From contig JACPPR010000063.1 in assembly GCA_016190895.1 (NCBI GenBank), positions 1 to 41,584 of the forward strand: 41,584 nucleotides of DNA, given 5' to 3'. Source of the stretch: Chloroflexota bacterium. Its GTDB lineage: Bacteria; Chloroflexota; Dehalococcoidia; Dehalococcoidales; UBA2162. The position numbers and the translations under genes are program-made. The notes under the pieces were generated by a model. That model worked only from the letters and a program-made list of their open reading frames with translations. It was not told where the DNA came from and made no database searches. Positions within the stretch are counted from its first letter, which is position 1. Each line of letters starts with the position of its first letter. Positions 1-6,400 of this stretch are shown piece by piece.

Positions 1-245
1 GTGATTACGCTGACGCGAATGCTGTCCGCACCGCTCCTTCTTACGAGTGGACTCACAGCCTGAGCGATATCATTAACGCTTTGCTCAGCGCTGGGTTGCG
101 AATTGAGTTCCTCCATGAGTTCCAGGTAGGATCCTGGCGATGGATACCTTTCGCCAAGCAGGGTAAAGACAGATTCTGGCATATAGAAGGCGATAGGATT
201 CCGCTCACATTTTCGCTAAAGGCGACCAAGACCAGGGTACACTGA
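1..245 (+). CDS. SAM-dependent methyltransferase, C-terminal end only (partial)
   Basis: The reading frame is open from base 3 to the TGA at 243-245 and gives the last 80 residues; the 5' part lies outside the window. The visible end contains 'YEWTHSLSDIINALLSAGL', then 'RIEFLHEF', 'SWRWIPFAKQ' and 'PLTFSLKATK'. This order of motifs is what I recall from the C-terminal tail of class I SAM-dependent methyltransferases of the small-molecule type. The SAM-binding glycine loop is not visible, so the substrate cannot be judged. The stop codon overlaps the ATG of the next gene by one base, so the two are probably translated together. Confidence 0.6.
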   Translation, partial: DYADANAVRTAPSYEWTHSLSDIINALLSAGLRIEFLHEFQVGSWRWIPFAKQGKDRFWHIEGDRIPLTFSLKATKTRVH

Positions 246-991
246 TGACTTACCCCACACCCTATACGGAAGTCAACTCTGTTGTGGATGATTTACTTAC
301 CAGAGTGAAGGCAGTTCTGGGGAGTAACCTTGTCGGCCTGTACCTGCACGGCTCACTGGCGCTGGGTGCTTTCGTGCCTAACCGGAGTGATATCGACGTT
401 GTCATCTTAACCGCCGACGTAATTTCAGATAAGGAATCCTCAGACTTGAAGGAAATGCACGCTCAAATCGAAGCCCGTCGTTTGCCGTCGACGCCGGAAC
501 TGGAAGTGGCTTATGTTCCTGTCAAGAATCTTCAGCAGGATTTCGCTGGAGCATTTCCTCATTTTTACGGTGGAGAGGTCTTGCGCCTTGAGAAATATTT
601 AATAGAGCGCCATGTCCTGCGAGAGCACGGCGTGGTTGTAGCAGGACCCGACCCGAAGATGCTGGTCGTCCCAATTCTCCCGGATGAACTAAAACAGGCA
701 GTAATATTGGAATTCCAACATCACTGGGTGCCGATGCTTCGCGACACTAAAGAGCTGCAACATCCTGGTTATCAGGTCTATGCCGTGCTTACCATGTGCC
801 GGATTCTCTACACACTTGAGCACAAAACAATTGTCTCAAAAAGTGCGGCGGCAGCCTGGGCACAACAGATTTTGCCAGAGCCGATGAGCGGGCTTATCCA
901 ACGAGCCTTGAAGTGGCGAAACGGCCAGCTATTCGACTATCTGAATGAAACAACGGACCTCATTCGGTATGTGTTAGAACACCAGCGATAG
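245..991 (+). CDS. Nucleotidyltransferase, aminoglycoside (3'')-adenylyltransferase (AadA)-like
   Basis: This 248-residue protein has the polymerase-beta-type nucleotidyltransferase signature: Gly36-Ser37, followed by Ser48-Asp49-x-Asp51 in 'NRSDIDVVIL', which supplies the two metal-binding aspartates. The C-terminal half is mostly helical and resembles the DUF4111 domain that follows the catalytic domain in AadA-type streptomycin/spectinomycin adenylyltransferases. Its length is close to the roughly 260 residues of that family. Proteins of this kind transfer AMP from ATP to an aminoglycoside hydroxyl, but environmental chromosomal members are often of unknown specificity, so resistance is only an inference. 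The start is the ATG overlapping the upstream stop; no separate Shine-Dalgarno is needed if translation is coupled. Confidence 0.75.
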   Translation: MTYPTPYTEVNSVVDDLLTRVKAVLGSNLVGLYLHGSLALGAFVPNRSDIDVVILTADVISDKESSDLKEMHAQIEARRLPSTPELEVAYVPVKNLQQDFAGAFPHFYGGEVLRLEKYLIERHVLREHGVVVAGPDPKMLVVPILPDELKQAVILEFQHHWVPMLRDTKELQHPGYQVYAVLTMCRILYTLEHKTIVSKSAAAAWAQQILPEPMSGLIQRALKWRNGQLFDYLNETTDLIRYVLEHQR

Positions 992-996
992 CCAGG

Positions 997-1171
997 CTAC
1001 TTTGCCTCCCCCGTTTTCTCTTCAGGTTTATAGTCCCGCAGCCAGCGGTGGATTTGGTCCAGCTGGTGGGAAGACGCTGAAGACCTCGATATCGGCGGGG
1101 AACTGCACCCGGTGGCCTTCGCGGACAAAGAGTATGGCAGTCTCATTCTCTTTGAAGGTTTCATTTATCCG
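997..1171 (-). pseudogene. Truncated, frameshifted copy of the 3' end of the 1953-2585 gene
   Basis: Read on the minus strand, this stretch encodes 'RINETFKENETAILFVREG' and continues to 'VFSVFPPA', matching residues about 153-190 of the intact gene at 1953-2585. After the PPA codons two bases are missing relative to the intact copy. Past that point a second frame carries 'QIHRWLRDYKPEEKTGEAK' followed by TAG at 997-999. There is no upstream coding part, because the collagen-like gene ends at 1185. It is therefore a dead remnant left by a tandem duplication or an insertion. Nucleotide similarity to the intact gene is obvious over about 170 bases. Confidence 0.8.
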
Positions 1172-1184
1172 CAGCCAGGTGCTC

Positions 1185-1751
1185 TTACCTGTCCAAAACT
1201 ATTATTTGTCCCGTCAGCCGGTTATGGTCGGGCGCGCACTCCGCCGGCGTGGCCGCCGCATTAAAACGGGTAAAGCACCGGAATACGAACGACCCAGCTT
1301 GGTTTGCGGTGAATTCTATTGTTTTGCTGGCCCCGGGAGCTAATGGTCCGGAATCGACACCGAAATTAGGCAAGGCGAACGAATGGACGGATGGCCTGGG
1401 ATTGGACAGGTTGAGCACGACCTTATCTCCCTTAAATACCACCAGTGTAACCGGCTCCCAGCGACGGAACGTGCCCGCGGTCGTGTTGTCCGCAGCTATT
1501 ACCAGCCCTTCTCCCACCGTCATGTTGACAGTATGCGTTTGGGCGGCGAGTCCGGCGCCGGGCGCACCTTGAGGGCCGGAGGCGCCGGCCGGGCCGGCCG
1601 GTCCTCTTTCACCCGCAGGTCCGGCGGGACCCCTTTCCCCGACTGGTCCGGCCGGACCGGCCGGCCCCGCTGGGCCCGCGCATGCTGCCAGCAAGATAAC
1701 CAGCAGACTCAAAACAACGGCAAACCATCCGAGTTTACTGTTGATTCCCAT
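1185..1751 (-). CDS. Collagen-like lipoprotein with a cupredoxin-type C-terminal domain
   Basis: The 188-residue product has three parts. Residues 1-24 form a lipoprotein signal peptide ending in the lipobox 'LLAAC' (lipidated Cys24). Residues 26-67 are fourteen uninterrupted Gly-X-Y triplets (GPA, GER, GPV, GAS, GPQ), a collagen-like stalk. From about residue 70 there is a beta-rich domain like plastocyanin/nitrosocyanin-type cupredoxins, with candidate copper ligands in 'PSVHSFALPNFG' (His), 'FVFRCFTRF' (Cys) and 'CAPDHNRLTG' (His); the usual methionine ligand is not evident. The start at 1751 was chosen because GGGGGA lies just upstream; the in-frame ATG at 1763 lacks this. It should sit on the outer face of the membrane. 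Function is unknown; electron transfer or copper binding is an inference. Confidence 0.8.
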   Translation of the reverse strand: MGINSKLGWFAVVLSLLVILLAACAGPAGPAGPAGPVGERGPAGPAGERGPAGPAGASGPQGAPGAGLAAQTHTVNMTVGEGLVIAADNTTAGTFRRWEPVTLVVFKGDKVVLNLSNPRPSVHSFALPNFGVDSGPLAPGASKTIEFTANQAGSFVFRCFTRFNAAATPAECAPDHNRLTGQIIVLDR

Positions 1752-1779
1752 GCTTTCCCCCATCAGGTGTAATACCTTA

Positions 1780-1809
1780 ATTGTATGAACCACCTGATGA
1801 GCATTTCAA
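1780..1809 (-). promoter_or_regulatory. Sigma-70-type promoter of the collagen-like gene
   Basis: On the minus strand TTGAAA (1804-1809) is followed by an 18-base spacer and TACAAT (1780-1785). Transcription would start near 1773, about 20 bases before the ATG at 1751. Confidence 0.6.
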
Positions 1810-1894
1810 TACGCATTGTTACCTAATAAATACTACGTAGTTCAAAAGGGAGAGACGCACCGCTCGTGTTTTAGCTCGGCGTGTAAAACAAAGT

Positions 1895-1931
1895 GACCTC
1901 TTCCATTAATCCCTGACGGTGGAAAGAGGTC
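1895..1931 (-). terminator. Hairpin terminator downstream of the 1953-2585 gene
   Basis: The arms GACCTCTTTCCA and TGGAAGAGGTC pair across a 14-base loop, and on the minus strand the hairpin is followed by a T-rich stretch (ACTTTGTTTTAC). It lies about 20 bases past the stop codon of the gene at 1953. Confidence 0.6.
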
Positions 1932-1952
1932 GAGGGGACGGCTGCTTAAAGC

Positions 1953-2585
1953 CTATTTTGTTTCGCCCGCTTTGTCTTCGGGCGAATAGTCCCGCAGCCA
2001 GCGGTGGATTTCATCCAAAGCCGGCGGAAAGACGCTGAATACCTCGATGTCAGATGGAAATTGCACCCGGTGGCCTTCCCGGATGAAGAGCACCGCCACC
2101 TCGTTTTCCTTAAAGGTCTCATCGATACGGCGGGCGATGTGCTCATACCTCTTTTTCGAGGCTTCGGTGAAGAAATCAGAGACCATCCGGGCAACCTTTT
2201 CGCTGATGAACCCCATCATCAGATGGCGCTCCCAGTCCATAGCCTCCTCGACCAGCTCCATATCCTCGGTCGCTTCTACCTGAGCGCCGCTTCGGCACTT
2301 CTCGCTGGTTATCCGGTAGCTTGCCTGGCTTATCTTCTCAAGAAACTTCAAGCCCTCTTCTCCGGCCAGGCTGACCGATTCGTGGTAAATACTTTTGACC
2401 CCGCCCATCTTCGCCTCCAGGTTAGCCAGGTGTTCTTTTACCTGTTGCCAGTAAATATCGAACAGCACGCCGTATTCCGCCGGAGCGTCCTGCCAGGAGT
2501 ACAAAAGAGGCACGAGATACAGCTTCCGCTTGTCCTTGAACTGCCCGGCTTCCGGTCTTTCGATTCTGCCTAATTCTTCTGCCAT
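1953..2585 (-). CDS. Conserved hypothetical protein, 210 aa, mainly helical
   Basis: I do not recognise a characterised family. The protein is soluble, without a signal peptide or membrane segment, and is rich in charged, helix-forming residues. It opens with 'RPEAGQFKDKRKLYLVPL'. A recognisable C-terminal block runs 'ARRIDETFKENEVAVLFIRE' and then 'VQFPSDIEVFSVFPPALDEI' (residues about 150-195). I recall similar uncharacterised proteins from Dehalococcoidia, but this is memory, not a search. The ATG at 2585 has an AGAGG three bases upstream and fits well. A degraded second copy of its 3' end lies at 997-1171, so the family was duplicated locally. It appears monocistronic, with its own hairpin terminator at 1895-1931. 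Confidence 0.75.
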   Translation of the reverse strand: MAEELGRIERPEAGQFKDKRKLYLVPLLYSWQDAPAEYGVLFDIYWQQVKEHLANLEAKMGGVKSIYHESVSLAGEEGLKFLEKISQASYRITSEKCRSGAQVEATEDMELVEEAMDWERHLMMGFISEKVARMVSDFFTEASKKRYEHIARRIDETFKENEVAVLFIREGHRVQFPSDIEVFSVFPPALDEIHRWLRDYSPEDKAGETK

Positions 2586-2643
2586 TTTCCTCTCATGATA
2601 TTCTGAAATGATTAACTACTAAATTATAACATAAACGTTGTTA

Positions 2644-2669
2644 CCATACCGACGAAAGTCGGTATCCAG
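2644..2669. repeat. Dispersed hairpin repeat, type CATACC...GGTATCCAG
   Basis: An 8-bp stem ATACCGAC / GTCGGTAT encloses a GAAA tetraloop, with flanks CC and CCAG. The same stem recurs at 9667-9692, and relatives with different stems but the same flanks occur at 9609, 11148, 11200, 14496-14657 and 40454. Confidence 0.8.
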
Positions 2670-2752
2670 AACACAAACCAATTGGGTTTCCTGGATGCAC
2701 GTCATTCAGTCACGGAATGGAACGGTGTATACTCCGTCACGCCTGAATCTGC

Positions 2753-2758
2753 TATAAT
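2753..2758 (+). promoter_or_regulatory. Extended -10 promoter giving a leaderless GNAT mRNA
   Basis: TGC precedes a perfect TATAAT (2753-2758), and only six bases separate the -10 box from the ATG at 2765. The transcript should begin at or next to the start codon. No clear -35 is seen at the right distance; the extended -10 TG may compensate. Confidence 0.65.
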
Positions 2759-2764
2759 AGCCCT

Positions 2765-3256
2765 ATGATTCGCCAGTGCCATTCCGGAGATACTGCCAAG
2801 ATATACTTCATCATCAACGAAGCCGCCAAAGCCTATAAAGGTGTCATACCCGCCGATTGCTATCACTGGCCTTACATGCCGCTGGACGAGCTTGAACGGG
2901 AGATGAAGCGCATAACTTTCTTCGGTTACCAGACGGATATGCGGCTTGTGGGCGTGATGGGCATCGAGCATATCAAGGATGTCTGTCTTATCCGCCACGC
3001 CTACGTGCTGCCCGGCTCGCAGAGACAGGGCATCGGCAGGCAACTCCTGGACCACATCAAATCCCTGGCTGGTTCTTCTTCTCGCCTGCTGGTTGGGACA
3101 TGGGCCGATGCGCATTGGGCAGTGAGATTTTATATGGAACACGGCTTCATACCCTTGCGAGACAAGGAAAAGCTGTTGAAAACATACTGGGACGTCCCTC
3201 AGCGCCAGATTGAGACGTCTGTAGTCCTCGGATTACAGACAGCGAGACACAGGTAG
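2765..3256 (+). CDS. GNAT-family N-acetyltransferase
   Basis: The 163-residue protein shows the acetyl-CoA-binding motif A of GNAT enzymes in 'LPGSQRQGIGRQLLDHI' (R/Q-x-x-G-x-G/A pattern, about residues 78-95) and a C-terminal 'AVRFYMEHGFIPL' motif B. Such enzymes transfer an acetyl group from acetyl-CoA to an amine; the acceptor cannot be predicted. There is no Shine-Dalgarno, because the -10 box sits only six bases from the ATG and the message should be leaderless. It converges on the small Lrp-like gene, with two bases between the stop codons. Confidence 0.85.
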   Translation: MIRQCHSGDTAKIYFIINEAAKAYKGVIPADCYHWPYMPLDELEREMKRITFFGYQTDMRLVGVMGIEHIKDVCLIRHAYVLPGSQRQGIGRQLLDHIKSLAGSSSRLLVGTWADAHWAVRFYMEHGFIPLRDKEKLLKTYWDVPQRQIETSVVLGLQTARHR

Positions 3257-3258
3257 CT

Positions 3259-3492
3259 CTATAGCTCGGCTTCCAGTAGTGTGGTCGTATCCTGGACGCC
3301 TTGAATGCCGCGCACCTCGCCCACGATTATCTTAGCCAGCTCGAAAAGAGATTTTGCCTCAGCCAGAGCGACAGCGTCCCACTGCCCGAAGACAAGCGTG
3401 ACCTCTTTAATTCCGTGGGTGGCGCGGATTCCGGCCAACGCCTCGGACTCCAGCCCCGGCACCAGCTTGATGAGCAAATACCCCTTTGTCAT
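3259..3492 (-). CDS. Stand-alone Lrp/AsnC ligand-binding (RAM) domain protein
   Basis: The 77-residue protein matches the effector-binding half of Lrp/AsnC regulators, without the helix-turn-helix half. It shows the alternating strand-helix pattern 'GYLLIKLVPGLESEAL', 'GIKEVTLVFGQWDAVALAEA' and 'GIQGVQDTTTLL'. Stand-alone RAM proteins form dimers or octamers that bind amino acids, and may modulate full-length Lrp proteins or act as sensors; the ligand is unknown. The ATG at 3492 has no Shine-Dalgarno, but a perfect TATAAT lies eight bases upstream, implying a leaderless transcript. Confidence 0.85.
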   Translation of the reverse strand: MTKGYLLIKLVPGLESEALAGIRATHGIKEVTLVFGQWDAVALAEAKSLFELAKIIVGEVRGIQGVQDTTTLLEAEL

Positions 3493-3500
3493 GATACGTT

Positions 3501-3530
3501 ATTATAGTCCGTTCCCTGTTACGCTGGCAA
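3501..3530 (-). promoter_or_regulatory. Promoter giving a leaderless mRNA for the Lrp-like gene
   Basis: On the minus strand TTGCCA (3525-3530), an 18-base spacer and TATAAT (3501-3506) precede the ATG at 3492 by eight bases, so transcription should start at or within two bases of the start codon. Confidence 0.7.
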
Positions 3531-3557
3531 ATCCGCCTCTGAGAACTTTCCACGAAA

Positions 3558-3647
3558 CTAGTGTAGTGTCCGCCAATTAGATTGACAATGAATCATGCTG
3601 TTTTGGCTTTGACCCATTGTAAAGCCGAATGCGAGACACTAGACTAG
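3558..3647. mobile_element. 90-bp element with inverted ends (MITE-like or insertion-sequence remnant)
   Basis: The ends CTAGTGTAGTGTC (3558-3570) and GACACTAGACTAG (3635-3647) are inverted repeats matching at 12 of 13 positions, and similarity continues weakly inward (CGCCAATTAG against CGCATTCGG, then ACAATG on both sides). There is no open frame inside. It looks like a non-autonomous element or the joined ends of a deleted insertion sequence; the parent family is not identified. Confidence 0.5.
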
Positions 3648-3660
3648 CGAAACATTAACT

Positions 3661-3739
3661 AAAATCCCCCTCAGTCCCCCTTTGCGAAAGGGGGAGGAGG
3701 CTGGCTCTCCCTTTCATAAAGGGAGATACAGAGGGATTT
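3661..3739. repeat. Compound palindromic repeat (AATCCCCC...GGGATTT type)
   Basis: Outer ends AAAATCCCCCT and AGAGGGATTT enclose two inner palindromes, CCCCCTTTGCGAAAGGGGG and TCTCCCTTTCATAAAGGGAGA. Related compound repeats lie at 13564-13672 and 24009-24130. The repeat reaches into the stop codon of the adjacent MFS gene (3738-3740). Confidence 0.75.
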
Positions 3740-4931
3740 AGGGCGTTTCGTGAAAATCTCCTGTTACCCTGCTATGGTAGCTGAAAATGAAAACGACCAG
3801 ATAGATGGAGACCAAAGCTCCGACCAGCCAGTATGCCGTGGCGATAGAAAAGCGGTCGGCTGCCCTGCCGAATCCGAAAACCAACGGAATTGTAACCAAC
3901 ATATGCAGCAAACTCAAGAAAGATGCCCCGGTAGCCCGCTGACCGGATGGTAACTCATTATGTAAATCAGTCATTACCAGCGGATGCGTAAAGTAGAATG
4001 CCACAAAAGGCAGGAAGGCAAAAGGCACGCCCCACAGCGAATTCGTTAAGCCGACGACGATAAGTCCGGCAGCGCTGAGAACTGCGGCAAAGCCAAAAAC
4101 CTTTTTCCTGCTGAACCGGCTTAGCTTATAGGCAAACTTTCCCCCAACGGCTGCTATCCCGTTGCTGACACCTGATAGATAGCCAAGCGCCAGAACAGGA
4201 ATCCCCACGCCGACATAGTACAGTTGACCGTATTCATCTATGGGCAGAAGAGTGATTCCCATAATCACTGAAAAGGCCATCAGGCTAATCAAAAATTGAC
4301 GGCGCCAGATATACTTACCGGTCTCCCCAATATGCTTCCAGAAGCCCATTTCTCTGGTCGTTCGGTGGATTTGTGGTTCTGTGAATGTCAACGCGACTAC
4401 CACAGCAGCTAGAGAAAAAGGCAATGTAACCCAGAGCGGCACGACCAGACCTAAGGAGTCCGCCAGCATCGCGCCGCCGATACCAGCAATAATCGAAAAT
4501 AATTCTCCCCAGAAAACCGCGTTACCAAGCGTCTTCGTATAGACTTCATCCTTGCCGATTTGCTTTAGAGTATCGTATAAGAACGAAGTATCGGTCCCGG
4601 AGCCAAAAGCCGAATGAGCGCCAGCAATCAGATTGCCCAGAATAAAGACTCTGAGATTGGGAGCGATGGCCCACAGGGCTGTGGTGCCCATAAAAAAGAC
4701 CATATTCAGGGCGAGGACATACTTGCGGCTCCACCGATCGGCGAGGGCGCCGGAGGGCACTTCCAGAAGCAGTCGAGAAATTGTGTAGGAGATCTCAACG
4801 AGGACCATATCGGTAACGGACAGCCCTCGAGACTTCATCAGGATTTTATCTATGGCATAATAGAGAACAAAGGAGGAGAGGATATTGAAGAGGTAAAACT
4901 TCCTGATATTCGCTTTCAGGCGTTGTTCCAT
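3738..4931 (-). CDS. Major facilitator superfamily transporter
   Basis: The 397-residue protein is almost entirely hydrophobic, with about 12 predicted membrane segments, the usual MFS size and topology. The loop between segments 2 and 3 carries the MFS motif A in 'GALADRWSRKYVLAL' (about residues 61-75). Substrate cannot be predicted; the overall pattern resembles drug- or metabolite-efflux members. The ATG at 4931 directly abuts the TAG stop of mtaB (4932-4934), so the genes are almost certainly co-transcribed. The TAA stop overlaps the compound repeat at 3661-3739, so the last codons may have been reshaped by the repeat. Confidence 0.85.
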   Translation of the reverse strand: MEQRLKANIRKFYLFNILSSFVLYYAIDKILMKSRGLSVTDMVLVEISYTISRLLLEVPSGALADRWSRKYVLALNMVFFMGTTALWAIAPNLRVFILGNLIAGAHSAFGSGTDTSFLYDTLKQIGKDEVYTKTLGNAVFWGELFSIIAGIGGAMLADSLGLVVPLWVTLPFSLAAVVVALTFTEPQIHRTTREMGFWKHIGETGKYIWRRQFLISLMAFSVIMGITLLPIDEYGQLYYVGVGIPVLALGYLSGVSNGIAAVGGKFAYKLSRFSRKKVFGFAAVLSAAGLIVVGLTNSLWGVPFAFLPFVAFYFTHPLVMTDLHNELPSGQRATGASFLSLLHMLVTIPLVFGFGRAADRFSIATAYWLVGALVSIYLVVFIFSYHSRVTGDFHETP

Positions 4932-6203
4932 CTATTTCCAACCCGCATCTTCGACCGCCCACCACACCCCATCCCCCCGAATTTCGGTCAATCTCACAGA
5001 CAGAAGAGAATTAGCCATGTCCTCGGCGCTTTTCGTATAAACTTTGATATAGTTTGCCGTATGTCCGGACCAGACTCCGTCAGTCTGTTGCTCAAATAGC
5101 ACAGTCAAAGTCCTGCCGAAGAAGCCTTGCATAAACTTCGCGGCGGATTCCTGAGCCAGAGCCAGCAGAGTTTGGTTGCGCTGCTTCTTAACCTTATCGC
5201 CGACCTGATTACGAGCCGCCGCAGCTTCAGTCCCCCGGCGCGGCGAGTAGGAGAAGACGTGAACGCGGGCAAAGCCCATCTCCCGGCAGAAGCGGAGGCT
5301 TTCTTCAAACTCGGCGTCAGTCTCACCCGGAAAGCCAGCGATAACATCCGTGGTGATAGCCACGTCGGGCACCTTTGCCCGAATCAGAGACACTGACTGC
5401 TGGTAGTCACTAATCGAATAGCCTCGCCTCATCCGTTTGAGTACGGCGTCACTACCGCTCTGCAGTGAAAGATGAAAGTGGGGACACAATCTCCGGTCGC
5501 GCCAAAGTCCGATAAGGTCTTGGGTGATTTCCTGAGGCTGGAGGGAGGAGAGACGTAGCCTGACTATATCGGTCTCAGCCAGAATGCGTTCCAGAAGCTG
5601 TTTCAGGTCGGTACCGTTATCATCATAAGCGCCGACCTCGGTGCCGGTCAGCACTACCTCTTTGATGCCGCTGTCCACGCGCTCCCGGACTTCGGCCACA
5701 ATCTGCTCGGCAGGCTGGCTTTTCTCTCCGCCCCGCACCAGAGGCACGATGCAGTAAGAGCAGAACTTGTTACAACCGTCCTGAATCTTGATGAAGGCGC
5801 GTGTCCGTGAAACAGACTCATCGCTGCCATCGCTAGCTTCCGGGATAAGGCAAACGCCATCGGCGCAGGCTAATTCGTCCAAAAGGTACGGTAGGCTCTC
5901 TTTTTCATCGTTGCCGGCAACCAGACTTACCCCGACCAGTTTCTCCAGTTCCTCGGGCGCCCGTTGAGCGTAGCAGCCGGTGGCTACTAACATTGTTTTA
6001 GCATTCTTACGGTGGGCCAGCCTGAGTAAGTGGCGGGATTTAGCATCGGCGGTTTGAGTGACCGTGCAGGTGTTCAGGATATAGATATCGGCTTCATCTA
6101 CCAAGGCTACTATCTGGTGTCCCGCCTCAACCAGTTGCCGGACCAAAGCCTCCGTCTCAGCCTGGTTTAGCTTGCAACCTAAGGTTTCCAAGGCAATTTT
6201 CAT
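4932..6203 (-). CDS. mtaB: tRNA (N6-threonylcarbamoyladenosine(37)-C2)-methylthiotransferase MtaB
   Basis: This radical-SAM enzyme of the MiaB/RimO/MtaB family adds a methylthio group to t6A37 of tRNAs reading ANN codons, giving ms2t6A. The N-terminal UPF0004 domain has its three iron-sulfur cysteines at Cys10 ('LGCKLNQAETEAL'), Cys46 ('ILNTCTVT') and Cys77 ('ATGCYAQRAPEE'). The radical-SAM cluster is Cys144, Cys148 and Cys151 ('DGCNKFCSYC'). A C-terminal TRAM-like beta domain follows 'FFGRTLTVLFEQQTDG'. The 'LGCKLNQAE' start is typical of MtaB rather than MiaB. At 423 residues it is full length. The Shine-Dalgarno is weak. The gene is divergent from fabF and is followed without a gap by the MFS gene. 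Confidence 0.92.
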   Translation of the reverse strand: MKIALETLGCKLNQAETEALVRQLVEAGHQIVALVDEADIYILNTCTVTQTADAKSRHLLRLAHRKNAKTMLVATGCYAQRAPEELEKLVGVSLVAGNDEKESLPYLLDELACADGVCLIPEASDGSDESVSRTRAFIKIQDGCNKFCSYCIVPLVRGGEKSQPAEQIVAEVRERVDSGIKEVVLTGTEVGAYDDNGTDLKQLLERILAETDIVRLRLSSLQPQEITQDLIGLWRDRRLCPHFHLSLQSGSDAVLKRMRRGYSISDYQQSVSLIRAKVPDVAITTDVIAGFPGETDAEFEESLRFCREMGFARVHVFSYSPRRGTEAAAARNQVGDKVKKQRNQTLLALAQESAAKFMQGFFGRTLTVLFEQQTDGVWSGHTANYIKVYTKSAEDMANSLLSVRLTEIRGDGVWWAVEDAGWK

Positions 6204-6236
6204 AGTTATTACTGGGAGAACCTCACCGCCCCTTGC

Positions 6237-6261
6237 CCCCTCTCCTTAATAAGGAGAGGGG
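6237..6261. repeat. Perfect 11-bp-stem hairpin in the mtaB/fabF divergent region
   Basis: CCCCTCTCCTT and AAGGAGAGGGG pair across the three-base loop AAT. It belongs to the G/C-tract palindromes scattered through the window. It lies between divergent promoters, so it is not an obvious terminator for either gene. Confidence 0.7.
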
Positions 6262-6311
6262 ATAAAGAGTTTACTCGAGGGGCGTTAGCCCTCTCAAACT
6301 CTCCCCTCGAA

Positions 6312-6340
6312 TTGACTCACCGCCTAAAAATCGCTATACT
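6312..6340 (+). promoter_or_regulatory. Sigma-70 promoter of fabF
   Basis: TTGACT (6312-6317), a 17-base spacer and TATACT (6335-6340) give an almost ideal promoter, with a predicted start near 6347 and a leader of about 54 bases before the GTG at 6401. Confidence 0.75.
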
Positions 6341-6400
6341 AAATGCCAGTGTCATTATAGCAATCTTGATTTCTGGCGACAAGCTGAGGAGGTTTTCTCT

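Noticed and set aside
1002-1343. 113-residue + strand frame after the adenylyltransferase gene
   Set aside because: It runs antisense over the gene remnant and the end of the collagen-like gene, with proline/arginine-rich composition and no ribosome site.
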